This document shows positions 1-8,396 of a stretch of DNA of 64,000 nucleotides, in pieces. The notes under the pieces were generated by a model. That model saw nothing but the letters and a program-made list of their open reading frames with translations. It was not told the origin of the DNA and did no database searches. This stretch comes from Viridibacillus arvi (GTDB lineage: Bacteria > Bacillota > Bacilli > Bacillales_A > Planococcaceae). Each line of letters begins with the position of its first letter. Within the stretch, counting starts at the first letter, position 1. Location: NCBI RefSeq assembly GCF_001274945.1, contig NZ_LILB01000001.1:140351-204350 (forward strand). The letters run 5' to 3'. The position numbers and the translations under genes are program-made.

Positions 1-1
1 C

Positions 2-85
2 GCTCAAATTGGTAATAAAAACTATAAATTCAATTATACGTTTAAAAAGAGGTGGAAAAATATTTTTTATTACATCATGAAGTGA
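2..85 (+). CDS. 3' end of an unidentified gene cut by the window edge
   Basis: An open frame enters from the left edge and ends at a TGA at 83-85, giving 27 residues rich in Lys, Phe and Tyr. No start is visible and nothing in the fragment identifies a family. It could equally be chance open frame, because it is short. Confidence 0.22.
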   Translation, partial: AQIGNKNYKFNYTFKKRWKNIFYYIMK

Positions 86-115
86 TGAAAACCGTTGATA
101 CTTCAATGTTTATAG

Positions 116-140
116 AGGGAGGTTAGTTGAAGAAGGAAAG
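116..140. repeat. Partial copy of the dispersed intergenic repeat
   Basis: The sequence GAGGTTAGTTGAAGAAGG matches the right half of the repeat whose full core is AACTAACGGGGCAGGTTAGTTG (seen at 4.7 and 5.45 kb). Only the right half is present here. Confidence 0.4.
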
Positions 141-186
141 GACTATTTGAATCATAAATCGAATAAATAATAATAGAGGTATGTAG

Positions 187-363
187 ATGTATAACTTTGA
201 AAATGAAATTAAACAAATAAAAAATAAGCAATTAGACGATTTTTTTGGTAATGACTACTTTCATGATGGATTCATTCTTTCCATAGATTGGATTGATGAA
301 AATTCTGTAAGGATGAAATTCTCCTGCGAAAGAGAGTGGGGATACTTTAAGAAAATAATTTAA
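187..363 (+). CDS. Small hypothetical protein, probably truncated
   Basis: A 58-aa frame starts with ATG at 187, with AGAGG at 175-179 seven bases upstream. It contains a motif DDFFGNDYFHDGFI followed by a strand-like segment rich in Ile and Trp, then stops abruptly after KKII. The abrupt end suggests an N-terminal remnant of a larger protein; no family is recognised. There is no gene between it and the T-box leader about 110 bp downstream. Confidence 0.4.
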   Translation: MYNFENEIKQIKNKQLDDFFGNDYFHDGFILSIDWIDENSVRMKFSCEREWGYFKKII

Positions 364-474
364 GTACATTTTACAAAACTTAATATTCTAAATATATAGA
401 TTTTCAAGAAAAGCTTTACAATAAACTAAATTATCTGTATTATTCGTATAAATTAAATATATTTACATTGATTG

Positions 475-690
475 GAAATAGTAAGGAACACTTATTGTAT
501 AGAGAACTGTTGGTTGGTGGAAAACAGTCAGTAAATTCCCGAACTCGTCCAGGAGTATTTATGCTGAAAATAAGTAGGTATAGACGGCAGCTACCGTTAA
601 AGTATAAGTGGGTTAATACTTTTTAACCAATTAGAGTGGTACCGCGAATCGAACTTCGTCTCTTTATTGAGACGGAGTTTTTTTATTTTT
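475..690 (+). promoter_or_regulatory. T-box leader (leucine) of leuS
   Basis: The conserved T-box AGAGTGGTACCGCG lies at 633-646 and is followed by an intrinsic terminator whose arms CGTCTC/GAGACG close on a T tract ending about 688. A Stem I-like region precedes it, with CTC (leucine codon) at 544-546 as the best specifier candidate and the AGTAGG-type sequence at 572-577. Such leaders sense uncharged tRNA and antiterminate transcription; here the tRNA would be tRNA-Leu(GAG). The specifier assignment is inferred from the product of the next gene. Confidence 0.9.
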
Positions 691-704
691 AAGGAGGTTA
701 AATC

Positions 705-3128
705 ATGACATACGAATTTATAGAAATAGAAAACAAATGGAAACATTATTGGGAGAAAAACAAAGTATTTGAAACAAATGTCTATGATAATACAAAACCG
801 AAATATTATATTTTAGACATGTTTCCATACCCTTCAGGTTCGGGGTTACATGTTGGGCATCCCAAAGGCTATACGGCTACAGATGTTATAGCACGTATGA
901 AACGAATGCAAAGTTATAATGTTTTACATACGATGGGCTGGGATGCATTTGGCTTACCAGCTGAGCAATATGCGATGCAAAATAAGCAACACCCGAAATT
1001 TATTACGAAACAAAATATTGATACGTATCGTCGCCAAATTAAAAGTTTAGGGTTTTCTTACGATTGGGATAGAGAAGTTAATACAACGGACCCTAATTAT
1101 TATAAATGGACACAATGGATCTTTATTAAGCTTTTTGAAAAAAATTTAGCTTACATGGATGAAGTGTCGGTGAACTGGTGTGAGGAACTAGGTACAGTAT
1201 TAGCAAATGAGGAAGTGATTGACGGGAAAAGTGAACGAGGTGGCTATCCTGTTATAAGAAAACCAATGAAACAATGGGTTTTAAAGATAACAGAATATGC
1301 GGACCGATTACTTGAAGATTTAGAGGATCTAGATTGGCCTGAAAGTTTAAAGGAAATTCAAAGAAATTGGATTGGCCGTTCTGAAGGGGCACAAGTGAAA
1401 TTTAAAGTTACTGGCAAAGACAAAAGCTTTGAAGTCTTCACCACTCGTCCAGATACATTATTTGGTGCGACTTACTGTGTATTAGCGCCAGAGCATACAT
1501 TAGTAAAAGAAATCACAACCAATACACAATGTGAAGCAGTAGAAGCATACTTAGAAAAAGTAGCGTTAAAATCTGACTTAGAGCGTACTGATTTAGCAAA
1601 AGAAAAGACAGGAGTCTTCACAGGTGCGTATGCAATAAATCCAATCAACGGTAAAGAGGTGCCAATTTGGATTGCTGACTATGTATTATCAACATATGGA
1701 ACAGGTGCAATTATGGCCGTTCCTGCACATGATGAGCGAGACTACGAGTTCGCAAAAGAGTTTGATTTAGATATCACACCAGTACTTGAAGGTGGTGACA
1801 TCGAAAAAGAAGCGTTCACTGGTGACGGTGCACACATTAACTCATACTTCTTAAATGGCTTAAATAAAGAAGACGGTATTGCAAAAGCAATCGCTTGGCT
1901 TGAAGTAAACGGATTCGGTGAAAAGAAAATTACGTACCGTTTACGTGATTGGTTATTCTCTCGTCAACGCTACTGGGGTGAACCTATCCCAATTATTCAT
2001 TGGGAAGATGGTACAATGACGGCTGTTTCAGAGTCGCAGTTACCTCTAATGTTACCTGAGACGAACAATATTTATCCTTCTGGCACAGGTGAATCCCCTC
2101 TAGCTAATATTGAAGAATGGGTGAATGTTGTAGATCCTGCTACAGGGATGAAAGGCAGAAGAGAAACCAATACAATGCCACAATGGGCAGGTTCTTGCTG
2201 GTATTATTTAAGATATATAGATCCTAATAATCAACATGCAATTGCAGATCCCGAGTTATTAAAAGAGTGGCTACCTGTAGATACATATATTGGTGGTGTA
2301 GAACATGCGGTTCTTCACTTACTGTATGCACGTTTTTGGCATAAAGTATTGTATGATATTGGTGTAGTTCCAACAAAAGAGCCATTCCAAAAACTTTATA
2401 ATCAAGGGATGATTCTTGGTTCTAACAATGTGAAAATGAGTAAATCAAAAGGGAATGTAGTAAATCCAGATGATATTGTATTGAGTCATGGAGCAGATAG
2501 TTTACGTTTATATGAAATGTTTATGGGACCACTTAATGCTTCAGCACCTTGGACAACGAATGGGCTGGACGGAGCCAAGCGTTATTTAAAACGTGTTTGG
2601 GATTTAGTCATCGATAATGATGGTCAGATAAATTCAAATGTAATTATGAAAGAATCTTCCGATGAACTTTTATTTGAGTATCATCAATTAATAAAAAAAG
2701 TGACGGAGGATTTTACAGAGTTTAGATTTAATACAGGAATTTCCCATTTAATGACATTCCAAAATACTTTAAGTAAAGAAGAAGTACTTCCTCAGGATAT
2801 TATTGAGGGCTATATTAAGTTATTATCACCAATTGCGCCGCATTTAGCTGAAGAATTATGGAGTAAACTTGGTCATGAAGATACAATTGCCTATGAAAAT
2901 TGGCCAATTTCTAATGAAAAATTTTTAGTGAAAAATGTTTCTGAAGTTGTTGTGCAAATTAATGGTAAATTCAAAACTAAAATAAATATGCCGATGAATC
3001 TTGATCAGCAACAGGTAGAAGACTTAGTGCGAGAAGACACAAAAGTTAATATTGCGCTTGAAAATAAAACGATTATTAAAGTGATTTACATTCAAAATAA
3101 AATAATAAACTTCCAATGCAAAAATTAA
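705..3128 (+). CDS. leuS: Leucyl-tRNA synthetase
   Basis: This 807-aa class I aminoacyl-tRNA synthetase charges tRNA-Leu in the cytoplasm. The ATP-binding signature appears as HVGH at residues 49-52 and KMSKS at 577-581; the editing (CP1) domain lies in the middle and contains [12 protein letters not shown], and [11 protein letters not shown] follows it. The start ATG has AAGGAGG ten bases upstream, directly after the T-box terminator, so expression should rise when leucyl-tRNA is scarce. Length is normal for bacterial LeuRS. Two oddities: codons in about 1600-2060 prefer C-ending forms unlike the flanks, and the last 20 or so residues diverge from the usual C-terminal LeuRS ending. Confidence 0.97.
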   Translation: MTYEFIEIENKWKHYWEKNKVFETNVYDNTKPKYYILDMFPYPSGSGLHVGHPKGYTATDVIARMKRMQSYNVLHTMGWDAFGLPAEQYAMQNKQHPKFITKQNIDTYRRQIKSLGFSYDWDREVNTTDPNYYKWTQWIFIKLFEKNLAYMDEVSVNWCEELGTVLANEEVIDGKSERGGYPVIRKPMKQWVLKITEYADRLLEDLEDLDWPESLKEIQRNWIGRSEGAQVKFKVTGKDKSFEVFTTRPDTLFGATYCVLAPEHTLVKEITTNTQCEAVEAYLEKVALKSDLERTDLAKEKTGVFTGAYAINPINGKEVPIWIADYVLSTYGTGAIMAVPAHDERDYEFAKEFDLDITPVLEGGDIEKEAFTGDGAHINSYFLNGLNKEDGIAKAIAWLEVNGFGEKKITYRLRDWLFSRQRYWGEPIPIIHWEDGTMTAVSESQLPLMLPETNNIYPSGTGESPLANIEEWVNVVDPATGMKGRRETNTMPQWAGSCWYYLRYIDPNNQHAIADPELLKEWLPVDTYIGGVEHAVLHLLYARFWHKVLYDIGVVPTKEPFQKLYNQGMILGSNNVKMSKSKGNVVNPDDIVLSHGADSLRLYEMFMGPLNASAPWTTNGLDGAKRYLKRVWDLVIDNDGQINSNVIMKESSDELLFEYHQLIKKVTEDFTEFRFNTGISHLMTFQNTLSKEEVLPQDIIEGYIKLLSPIAPHLAEELWSKLGHEDTIAYENWPISNEKFLVKNVSEVVVQINGKFKTKINMPMNLDQQQVEDLVREDTKVNIALENKTIIKVIYIQNKIINFQCKN

Positions 3129-3169
3129 TGTATAAATAATGAGTTGTATTTAAGTTGGGGGTTAGATTA

Positions 3170-3459
3170 ATGGGAAATAGAAGAGCAACAGTTGCTGATG
3201 CAGCGGATATTGCTAAAGTTCATTTAGATTCATGGCGTACTACTTATGATGGAATCATACCTGCTATTTCTTAAACAATTTAACTTATGATGAGCGTTCT
3301 TCGCTATGGAAAACAAATATTACCCGTGCAAATAATATGGTTTTTGTAGCTGAAAATGGAGAAGGTCAAATTATTGCTTTTGCTGATATAAGTAAAAGAG
3401 AAAAGAACTTAGAGGAAAATACTACCGATTTAACTTCGATTTACTTTTACAGTTTTTAA
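3170..3459 (+). pseudogene. GNAT acetyltransferase remnant, frameshifted and truncated
   Basis: The first part reads as a GNAT N-terminus (MGNRRATVADAADIAKVHL, then DSWRTTYDGIIP). It meets TAA at about 3272, while the +1 frame continues as NNLTYDERSSLWK and then VFVAENGEGQIIAFAD, both typical of GNAT beta-strands. The frame ends at 3459, before the acetyl-CoA-binding loop QGxGxG/A, so the enzyme cannot be functional. GGGGG ten bases before the ATG shows the original start. Confidence 0.75.
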
Positions 3460-3872
3460 AAAATTAACTAGAAGTTGAATGGCTCTCTAGAACCTGTTGG
3501 AAAATGTTTTAAATCTTTTTTACTAAACTAAATTTCATTTATCATCAAACCCAACCCACGATTTTTATCTATGTTCAAAATTCGTGGGTTTCTCCTATTA
3601 TAAAATCAACGTTCATATACTACTTTTAGTTGAACTATATTCCAAACCTACACAAGTGATGGGTGGAACAAAATAACCATACAGAATAGTAAAGATGAAC
3701 CTTTGTAAAATTGAAGTGTATATCCATGAAAAAAATATATTGTGAAACATTTCACTTAAACTAACGGGGCAGGTTTGTTCAACAGTGAGTGTTGAAGAAA
3801 AATCCATTACTACAAATAATTAAATGATATACTAATCATAAAATACGTTAAAAAGAGAGGATATACAATACA
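3460..3872. other. Intergenic region with hairpin and repeat copy
   Basis: No gene is visible. A 9-bp hairpin AACCCACGA/TCGTGGGTT lies at 3553-3590 without a clear T tract; a copy of the dispersed repeat, CTTAAACTAACGGGGCAGG onward, is at 3755-3780. The region ends with the AGAGAGGA ribosome binding site of the methionine aminopeptidase gene. Confidence 0.5.
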
Positions 3873-4613
3873 ATGGTTGCAAAGACTAAAGAGGATTTTA
3901 CTGGATTAAAGGTAATTGGTGAAATTTGTGGTGCTATTCGAGATGAATTAGTCCATAGTACGAAACCTGGAATTACCACAAAAGAACTCGATGAAATTGC
4001 GAGAGAGATGTTTGAAAAAGCAGGAGCTCAATCTGCCCCGAAAAGTGAATACGATTTTCCTGGTTATACGTGCATTAGCATAAATGAAGAAGTAGCGCAC
4101 GGAATTCCGGGGAAACGGGCAATTCAAGAAGGGGACATTGTAAATATTGATGTTTCAGGTTCAAAAAACGGGTATTTCGCAGATACCGGAATTTCCTTTG
4201 TAGTAGGGGAAGGAGAGGCAATTTTACATAAAATATGTGACGTTGCTAAAGGAGCATTCGATGCTGGACTTAAGAAGGCAATGCCAGGTTCAAAAATAAG
4301 CGCGCTTGGAAAAGCTGCACACAATGTAGCAAAACAGCATAGCTTAACAGTCATAAAAAACCTTACTGGACACGGTATTGGACGTTCGATTCATGAAGAA
4401 CCAAAACACATTTTAAATTACTTCTCTCACTGGGATAACGAAATATTAAAAGATGGTATGGTAATTGCCTTTGAGCCTATGATCTCTACATTTGAAGAGG
4501 AAGTTTTCCAATCCGAAGATGGATGGACCTGCCTAACCGATAAAAGCTTTGTGGCTCAATACGAACATACGATTATTCTTACCAAGGAAGGACCAATTAT
4601 TACTACATTGTAA
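3873..4613 (+). CDS. map: Type I methionine aminopeptidase (YflG-like)
   Basis: This 246-aa enzyme removes the N-terminal methionine of nascent proteins. The metal and substrate ligands of the family are all seen: H76, D93 and D104 (NIDVSG...ADTG), H167 (TGHGIG), E201 (AFEPM) and E231 (YEHT). It lacks the N-terminal extension of zinc-finger forms. It stands alone, outside the ribosomal-protein/secY cluster that carries the essential map gene in Bacillus, so it is more likely the second, YflG-like isozyme; that assignment is inference. The start ATG follows AGAGAGGA by about 12 bases. Confidence 0.93.
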   Translation: MVAKTKEDFTGLKVIGEICGAIRDELVHSTKPGITTKELDEIAREMFEKAGAQSAPKSEYDFPGYTCISINEEVAHGIPGKRAIQEGDIVNIDVSGSKNGYFADTGISFVVGEGEAILHKICDVAKGAFDAGLKKAMPGSKISALGKAAHNVAKQHSLTVIKNLTGHGIGRSIHEEPKHILNYFSHWDNEILKDGMVIAFEPMISTFEEEVFQSEDGWTCLTDKSFVAQYEHTIILTKEGPIITTL

Positions 4614-4664
4614 GAGCACTAATACCACAATAAGGCGCGATTGTTTAATAACGTCGCTGTTCTT

Positions 4665-4763
4665 CTTAAACTAACGGGGAACTTTACTTTAAGATTATTG
4701 GGTTGCATATGCAGCTCTTTTTTCTTTATTGAACTAACGGGGCAGGTTAGTTGAAGAAGAAAA
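4665..4763 (+). repeat. 99-bp composite intergenic repeat, copy 1
   Basis: The unit runs from CTTAAACTAACGGGG to GTTAGTTGAAGAAGAAAA. It consists of two related halves around a CAGCTCTTTTTTCTTTATTG linker. The right half is nearly palindromic (TTGAACTAAC ... GTTAGTTGAA). It matches the copy at 5381-5479 at 94 of 99 positions by my count. Confidence 0.85.
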
Positions 4764-4816
4764 TTTCCAATAATCGGGCGAAATATATAGAATAAAATAT
4801 TTTGAGGAGGATTAAA

Positions 4817-5326
4817 TTGAGTAATCTTGTAAAAATTAAAGCCCTTAAATTCCCTGATATTCTTCACTATGAGTGGGAAGGCGAACTGCTTCTTCACACC
4901 TCCGATTATTTACTTGTCCTATGCAAACCAGGTCGCAAATTAATTCATCATACCAAAAATAAGATTTTTACTATCGAAAATACCTCTTTAGAGTATTTTT
5001 CCTTGAAAGAATGGTTCACGGCTGCGATGGAAGTTGAAGATGGAAAAGTTGTATCTACATATTGTAACGTGGCAAAACCTTCTATATTTAATAACGAAGA
5101 AATAAGTTTTGTTGATTTAGATTTAGATTTTATCCAGGAAAAAAATAAAGAATGGATAGTGGTTGATGAGGATGAATTTGAATCAAATAGTATTAAATTT
5201 GGGTATTCAATAGAATTAAAGAGGGAGACACTAAAAGCACTAAAAAGGTTAAAGGAAGAAGTGACACGGGGAAATTTTCCTTTCAACAATCAAGTGGCGT
5301 CTATATTTGAAAACCAAAATTCTTAG
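4817..5326 (+). CDS. DUF402 family protein (nucleoside phosphatase-like)
   Basis: The protein has about 169 residues. The central segment YCNVAKPSIF followed by SFVDLDLDFI and WIVVDEDEFE is the DUF402 signature, whose Asp/Glu residues bind metal; characterised members (YgaC/Ntdp type) hydrolyse nucleoside tri- and diphosphates. TTG at 4817 is preferred because GAGGAGG at 4804-4810 is six bases upstream; an in-frame TTG at 4802 would place the ribosome binding site inside the gene. The gene is flanked by two near-identical 99-bp repeats. The substrate cannot be deduced here. Confidence 0.8.
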   Translation: MSNLVKIKALKFPDILHYEWEGELLLHTSDYLLVLCKPGRKLIHHTKNKIFTIENTSLEYFSLKEWFTAAMEVEDGKVVSTYCNVAKPSIFNNEEISFVDLDLDFIQEKNKEWIVVDEDEFESNSIKFGYSIELKRETLKALKRLKEEVTRGNFPFNNQVASIFENQNS

Positions 5327-5380
5327 ACCCGGAGTAGGTATTACTTTTCCTATATAATCGAGCAGATTGTGAAGATTGTA

Positions 5381-5479
5381 CTTAAACTAACGGGGAGCTT
5401 TACTTGAAGATTATTGGGTTGCATATACAGCTCTTTTTTCTTTATTGAACTAACGGGGCAGGTTAGTAGAACAAGAAAA
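5381..5479 (+). repeat. 99-bp composite intergenic repeat, copy 2
   Basis: This is a direct repeat of 4665-4763 with five differences by eye, including GAGCTT for GAACTT near the left end and GTAGAAC for GTTGAAG near the right end. Both copies are in the same orientation and bracket the DUF402 gene. Confidence 0.85.
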
Positions 5480-5582
5480 ACAATAATAGCGACTATATAG
5501 AGTGTCAGTAATCAGTGATTGGGGTTAGTGATATGGGGAAGAAAATATGGTTATTAATTAATGAGAGTTTGAGTGTCTTAAA

Positions 5583-5638
5583 AAAGAAGACATATTCCCT
5601 TTAGCGAGGGGAATATGTCTTCTTTGTCTTTTTTTATG
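5583..5638. terminator. Bidirectional intrinsic terminator
   Basis: A perfect 17-bp stem (arms 5583-5599 and 5609-5625) is followed by TGTCTTTTTTT on the plus side and preceded by TTAAAAA on the left. It lies between the convergent DUF402 gene and the deacetylase gene. A 23-codon frame at 5533-5604 runs into the left arm and is probably not a gene. Confidence 0.85.
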
Positions 5639-5739
5639 CAATAGATGTGCTTTTTGTAAACATGTTGGTGGTACCCCATATAGTAATACAAAAAAAGCCT
5701 TCAAGAAAAAATATTAAAGGTAAATGTAAAAGATACATT

Positions 5740-6609
5740 CTATTTCTTAAATGGAATATTCAACAATTCTGGAACTGTGACAAATTCATATCCTTGCTCT
5801 TGCAGTTTTGGGATAATTTGGTGAAGCGATTCGATCGTATTCGTTCGATCTCCACCCGATTCTGCCCCATCGTGCATGAGAATAATCGCGCCTGGATGAA
5901 TGTTGTCTACTACATTCGAAGCAATAACTTCCGGCGGGTCTTCCTGCCAATCCAACGAATCAACCGACCAGGCAATCACGTAATAGTTCATTTCCCTAAG
6001 CTTCTCGACTAATTCATTGTATAAGAAGCCATATGGTGGTCTAAATAATTTTGTCCTGTATCCAATAATGTCGTTAAGAGCATCTTCCGTTCTAGTTACT
6101 TCCCTCTCTAGGGTTCCGAGGTCGGATTCTTTGACAAGGTTAGGATGGGAATAGGTATGGTTTCCGATTACATGACCCTCGTTTTGCATTCGCTTGACAA
6201 TTTCAGGGTTAGCAACGGCTTTTGAACCTAACACGAAGAATGTTGCTGGTACATTGTACTGTTTTAATACATCTAATACATCATTTGAAAAACGTGGATC
6301 AGGACCATCATCAAAAGTTAAAGCAACTCGTTTTTGATCAGTAGTACCTTGTAAGAAAAATATTTCTGGATACCGTTGTTGTAAAATTCTTAGGTCAACA
6401 GGCTGCTGAGGATCCCGCCCGGAATTTTCAGATCCTCCTTTAAGGTCAGGTAAATCTTCTTCCGGATCAGCTCGTAAGTCCGCTTTCAACCATTGCCTCG
6501 ATACATCTACCAAGGGTCCCTCATTCGCATAAACAGTCATGATATCTGTTATATGCAAACAAAATAAAAACCCCGTAAGCAACAACCACTTGAATATTCG
6601 TTCTTTCAT
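5740..6609 (-). CDS. Secreted polysaccharide deacetylase (NodB domain)
   Basis: The 289-aa protein has an N-terminal signal peptide ending near VYANEG, a short acidic linker to about residue 90, then a NodB homology domain. Motif 1 TFDDGPD (98-104) supplies the catalytic and metal Asp, motif 2 H151/H155 (HTYSH) the metal His pair, and RPPYG and the late LMHD are motifs 3 and 5. Such enzymes remove N- or O-acetyl groups from peptidoglycan, chitin-like polymers or secondary wall polysaccharide outside the cell. The start ATG has AAAGGAG nine bases upstream. Whether it acts on peptidoglycan or another glycan is not decidable from sequence. Confidence 0.9.
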   Translation of the reverse strand: MKERIFKWLLLTGFLFCLHITDIMTVYANEGPLVDVSRQWLKADLRADPEEDLPDLKGGSENSGRDPQQPVDLRILQQRYPEIFFLQGTTDQKRVALTFDDGPDPRFSNDVLDVLKQYNVPATFFVLGSKAVANPEIVKRMQNEGHVIGNHTYSHPNLVKESDLGTLEREVTRTEDALNDIIGYRTKLFRPPYGFLYNELVEKLREMNYYVIAWSVDSLDWQEDPPEVIASNVVDNIHPGAIILMHDGAESGGDRTNTIESLHQIIPKLQEQGYEFVTVPELLNIPFKK

Positions 6610-6716
6610 CCATTCATCTCCTTTTTATATTGATACCCGTTTTAGCGATGGCTATTCTAACCTGAATGTGTTTTTATTTCTCATAGTTGTTTAGCATAAT
6701 AAAAATTTCATTTTTT

Positions 6717-6775
6717 GTTCAACTAACGGTTTTGTTGAACTTATTTAACTAAAGGGGCAGATTAGTTGAACAAAC
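6717..6775. repeat. Dispersed intergenic repeat, divergent copy
   Basis: Two half-units are recognisable: GTTCAACTAACGGTTTTGTT and then AACTAAAGGGGCAGATTAGT followed by TGAACAA. It lies between the divergently transcribed deacetylase gene and the small secreted gene. Confidence 0.65.
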
Positions 6776-6836
6776 ACATGATTTTTATGAACTGGGCAAG
6801 CTACCTTGACTGATAAAATAAGGTGGTTATTCAAAT

Positions 6837-7232
6837 ATGAAAAAAAAACAAATTACCTCTATTTTGATTTCACTCGTTTTGGTATTAACGTTTATCACTT
6901 CGGGAGTGATGTTGTCGAATACAGGTAAAGCTGAAGCTGAAAAAGTAAGTTCTGAAGAAGAGCATTCCGATTTTTATGATGTATTATTAGTTTTATTAGA
7001 CCCTGAGGCTAGGAAAGTGATTAATAAGGAATATCCAAATCGTAGTTATGCACTTTGGAATGCAGAAATCTTAGAAGTAAAACGACTAACTGGCGGGTAT
7101 TCTCAATATGATTTTACTGTGAAAGTAAAATATGATACGTATACAGGTCCATTTAATCCACCTGAAGGTCCTATTACAATAACCTTTCATGTAACAACAG
7201 ATGGAGTTTCAGTAGCGAAAATTCAAAAATGA
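6837..7232 (+). CDS. Small secreted protein, DUF3888-like
   Basis: The 131-aa product begins with MKKK and a hydrophobic signal segment to about residue 30, cleaved probably near AEA. The mature part contains a motif LWNAEILEVKR, then TVKVKYDTYTGPFNPPEGP and ITFHV, which resembles the DUF3888 family of Bacillus secreted proteins of unknown role. AAGGTGG lies 12 bases before the ATG. It is monocistronic, with repeat copies on both sides. The family assignment is by remembered motif pattern only. Confidence 0.7.
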   Translation: MKKKQITSILISLVLVLTFITSGVMLSNTGKAEAEKVSSEEEHSDFYDVLLVLLDPEARKVINKEYPNRSYALWNAEILEVKRLTGGYSQYDFTVKVKYDTYTGPFNPPEGPITITFHVTTDGVSVAKIQK

Positions 7233-7255
7233 GTCTTGATACAGCTTTGTATCTA

Positions 7256-7360
7256 ATTCAACTAACGGGTGCTTTAGTAAAAGATCCAGTCTAATCCAAG
7301 AATGATAACGCTCTTTTCTGTTGAACTTATTAAATTAATGAGCTAGGTTTGTAAAAGAAT
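7256..7360. repeat. Dispersed intergenic repeat, divergent composite copy
   Basis: The left half ATTCAACTAACGGGTGCTTT and a degenerate right half TTGAACTTATTAAATTAATG are separated by about 55 bp including CGCTCTTTTC, the same architecture as the 99-bp copies. Confidence 0.6.
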
Positions 7361-7415
7361 GCAGGTACAAAGGTTTTTCTGAAACTAAAAAATTAGAATC
7401 CTGGGGGAGAGTAAA

Positions 7416-7961
7416 ATGAAAGATATTCATGATGAAAGCACCTGGCCCGTTTGGGCTAATGAGACAATAGACATTGTCGAACCAAATCCGAAGTGGGTAG
7501 AAAAAGGTATTCAGGAAAAAGAGCTTCTGCTTAATCTTCTTTCAAGTTTCGGCATAACGGAAATTCAACATTATGGAAGCACATCTATTCCTAATTTACC
7601 AGCTAAACCTATCATTGATTTAATGGCTAAAATTGATTCATTTCAAAAAATTAAAGAAATATCTTTATGGTTAGCTAATCACGACTGGCATTATGTACCA
7701 CCTAACTTAGATAATCGACCTTGGCAAAGATTTTTTGTGAAAGTAATTAACGACAAACGAGTAGTACATCTACATATTTTACTTGAGGGAGAAGAACGGT
7801 GGGATAATCAGTTGCTTTTTCGTGATTTATTACGGAATAATCAGCAGTTTATTGATGAATACGCTATTCTTAAAAGAAATTTAGCAGAAAAATACAGCAA
7901 TGATCGTGAAGCGTACACTAAAACAAAAACAAAATTTATCAATTATGTTCTTAAGTCTTAG
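7416..7961 (+). CDS. GrpB/UPF0157 family nucleotidyltransferase-fold protein
   Basis: The 181-aa protein shows the GrpB pattern: VEPNPKWVEKG near the start, then IQHYGSTSIPNLPAKPIIDL, a nucleotidyltransferase-fold core with GS and the PIIDLM acidic residue, and later VHLHILLEG and LLFRDLLR. GrpB proteins are widespread cytoplasmic proteins of unproven activity. The ATG follows GGGGGAGAG by about 5 bases. It is a single-gene unit between repeat copies. Confidence 0.88.
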   Translation: MKDIHDESTWPVWANETIDIVEPNPKWVEKGIQEKELLLNLLSSFGITEIQHYGSTSIPNLPAKPIIDLMAKIDSFQKIKEISLWLANHDWHYVPPNLDNRPWQRFFVKVINDKRVVHLHILLEGEERWDNQLLFRDLLRNNQQFIDEYAILKRNLAEKYSNDREAYTKTKTKFINYVLKS

Positions 7962-7994
7962 TTGTGAACTAATATAAGTTTGTGAATAAATATA

Positions 7995-8030
7995 CTTAAA
8001 CTAACGGGTGCTTTAGTAAAAAATATCAAG
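7995..8030 (+). repeat. Dispersed intergenic repeat, left half only
   Basis: CTTAAACTAACGGGTGCTTT followed by AGTAAAAAATATC matches the left half of the composite repeat with the GGGTGCTTTAGT variant shared with the 7256 copy. Confidence 0.6.
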
Positions 8031-8052
8031 TAGTTTACTTACTATTTAAGAA

Positions 8053-8085
8053 AAAACCACCAATGTAATTGATGGTTTTAGTTTA
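8053..8085. terminator. Intrinsic terminator
   Basis: Arms AAAACCACCAAT (8053-8064) and ATTGATGGTTTT (8068-8079) pair with one mismatch. The hairpin lies just beyond the stop of the minus-strand remnant and downstream of the GrpB gene, so it can serve both. Confidence 0.65.
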
Positions 8086-8337
8086 TTTATAAGGATTGTC
8101 GTACTTATGATAACTATTTCCACCCATAAGTTCGACTTTAGTTTCAGCGTCTATAACAACAAATTTATGGAACTCTTCTGTTTCATTTTGGTGAAAAGAT
8201 GCAAAAAAATACATTTGCCGATTAGGGTTTACATGAGTCTGGCTTTGCAGATTCATTCTAAAGGAGTCATTAGAAGAAACACGTTAGCTGTATGTAATTA
8301 TAGGTATAACCTTACATAGAACAAGAGAGGAACGCAT
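8083..8337 (-). pseudogene. Minus-strand gene remnant with an internal stop
   Basis: Read on the minus strand from ATG at 8337, the frame gives MRSSLVLCKVIPIITYS, a TAA, then continues in the same frame as RQMYFFASFHQNETEEFHKF and VVIDAETKVELMGGNSYH to a TAA at 8083-8085. The second part has protein-like composition. AGAGAGG is 12 bases before the ATG. I infer a decayed small gene; no family is recognised. A 57-aa product could still start from ATG 8256. Confidence 0.4.
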
Positions 8338-8396
8338 TTTTTTGTAGTACCTCTCTTATTTATAAAGAACTCAATAGTTATAGGAGGATTTGTTTT

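Noticed and set aside
3553-3590. 9-bp hairpin called as a terminator
   Set aside because: There is no T tract after the stem and the only upstream gene is a pseudogene; kept only as a note on the intergenic region.
5533-5604. 23-codon frame MGKKIWLLINESLSVLKKK...
   Set aside because: No good ribosome binding site and its end runs into the stem of a terminator.
4665-8030. Repeated units considered as a CRISPR array
   Set aside because: Copies differ in length, are separated by genes rather than by 30-40-bp spacers, and no cas genes are present.
8107-8319. 70-aa plus-strand open frame
   Set aside because: It has no ribosome binding site and lies antisense to a minus-strand frame with better protein character.
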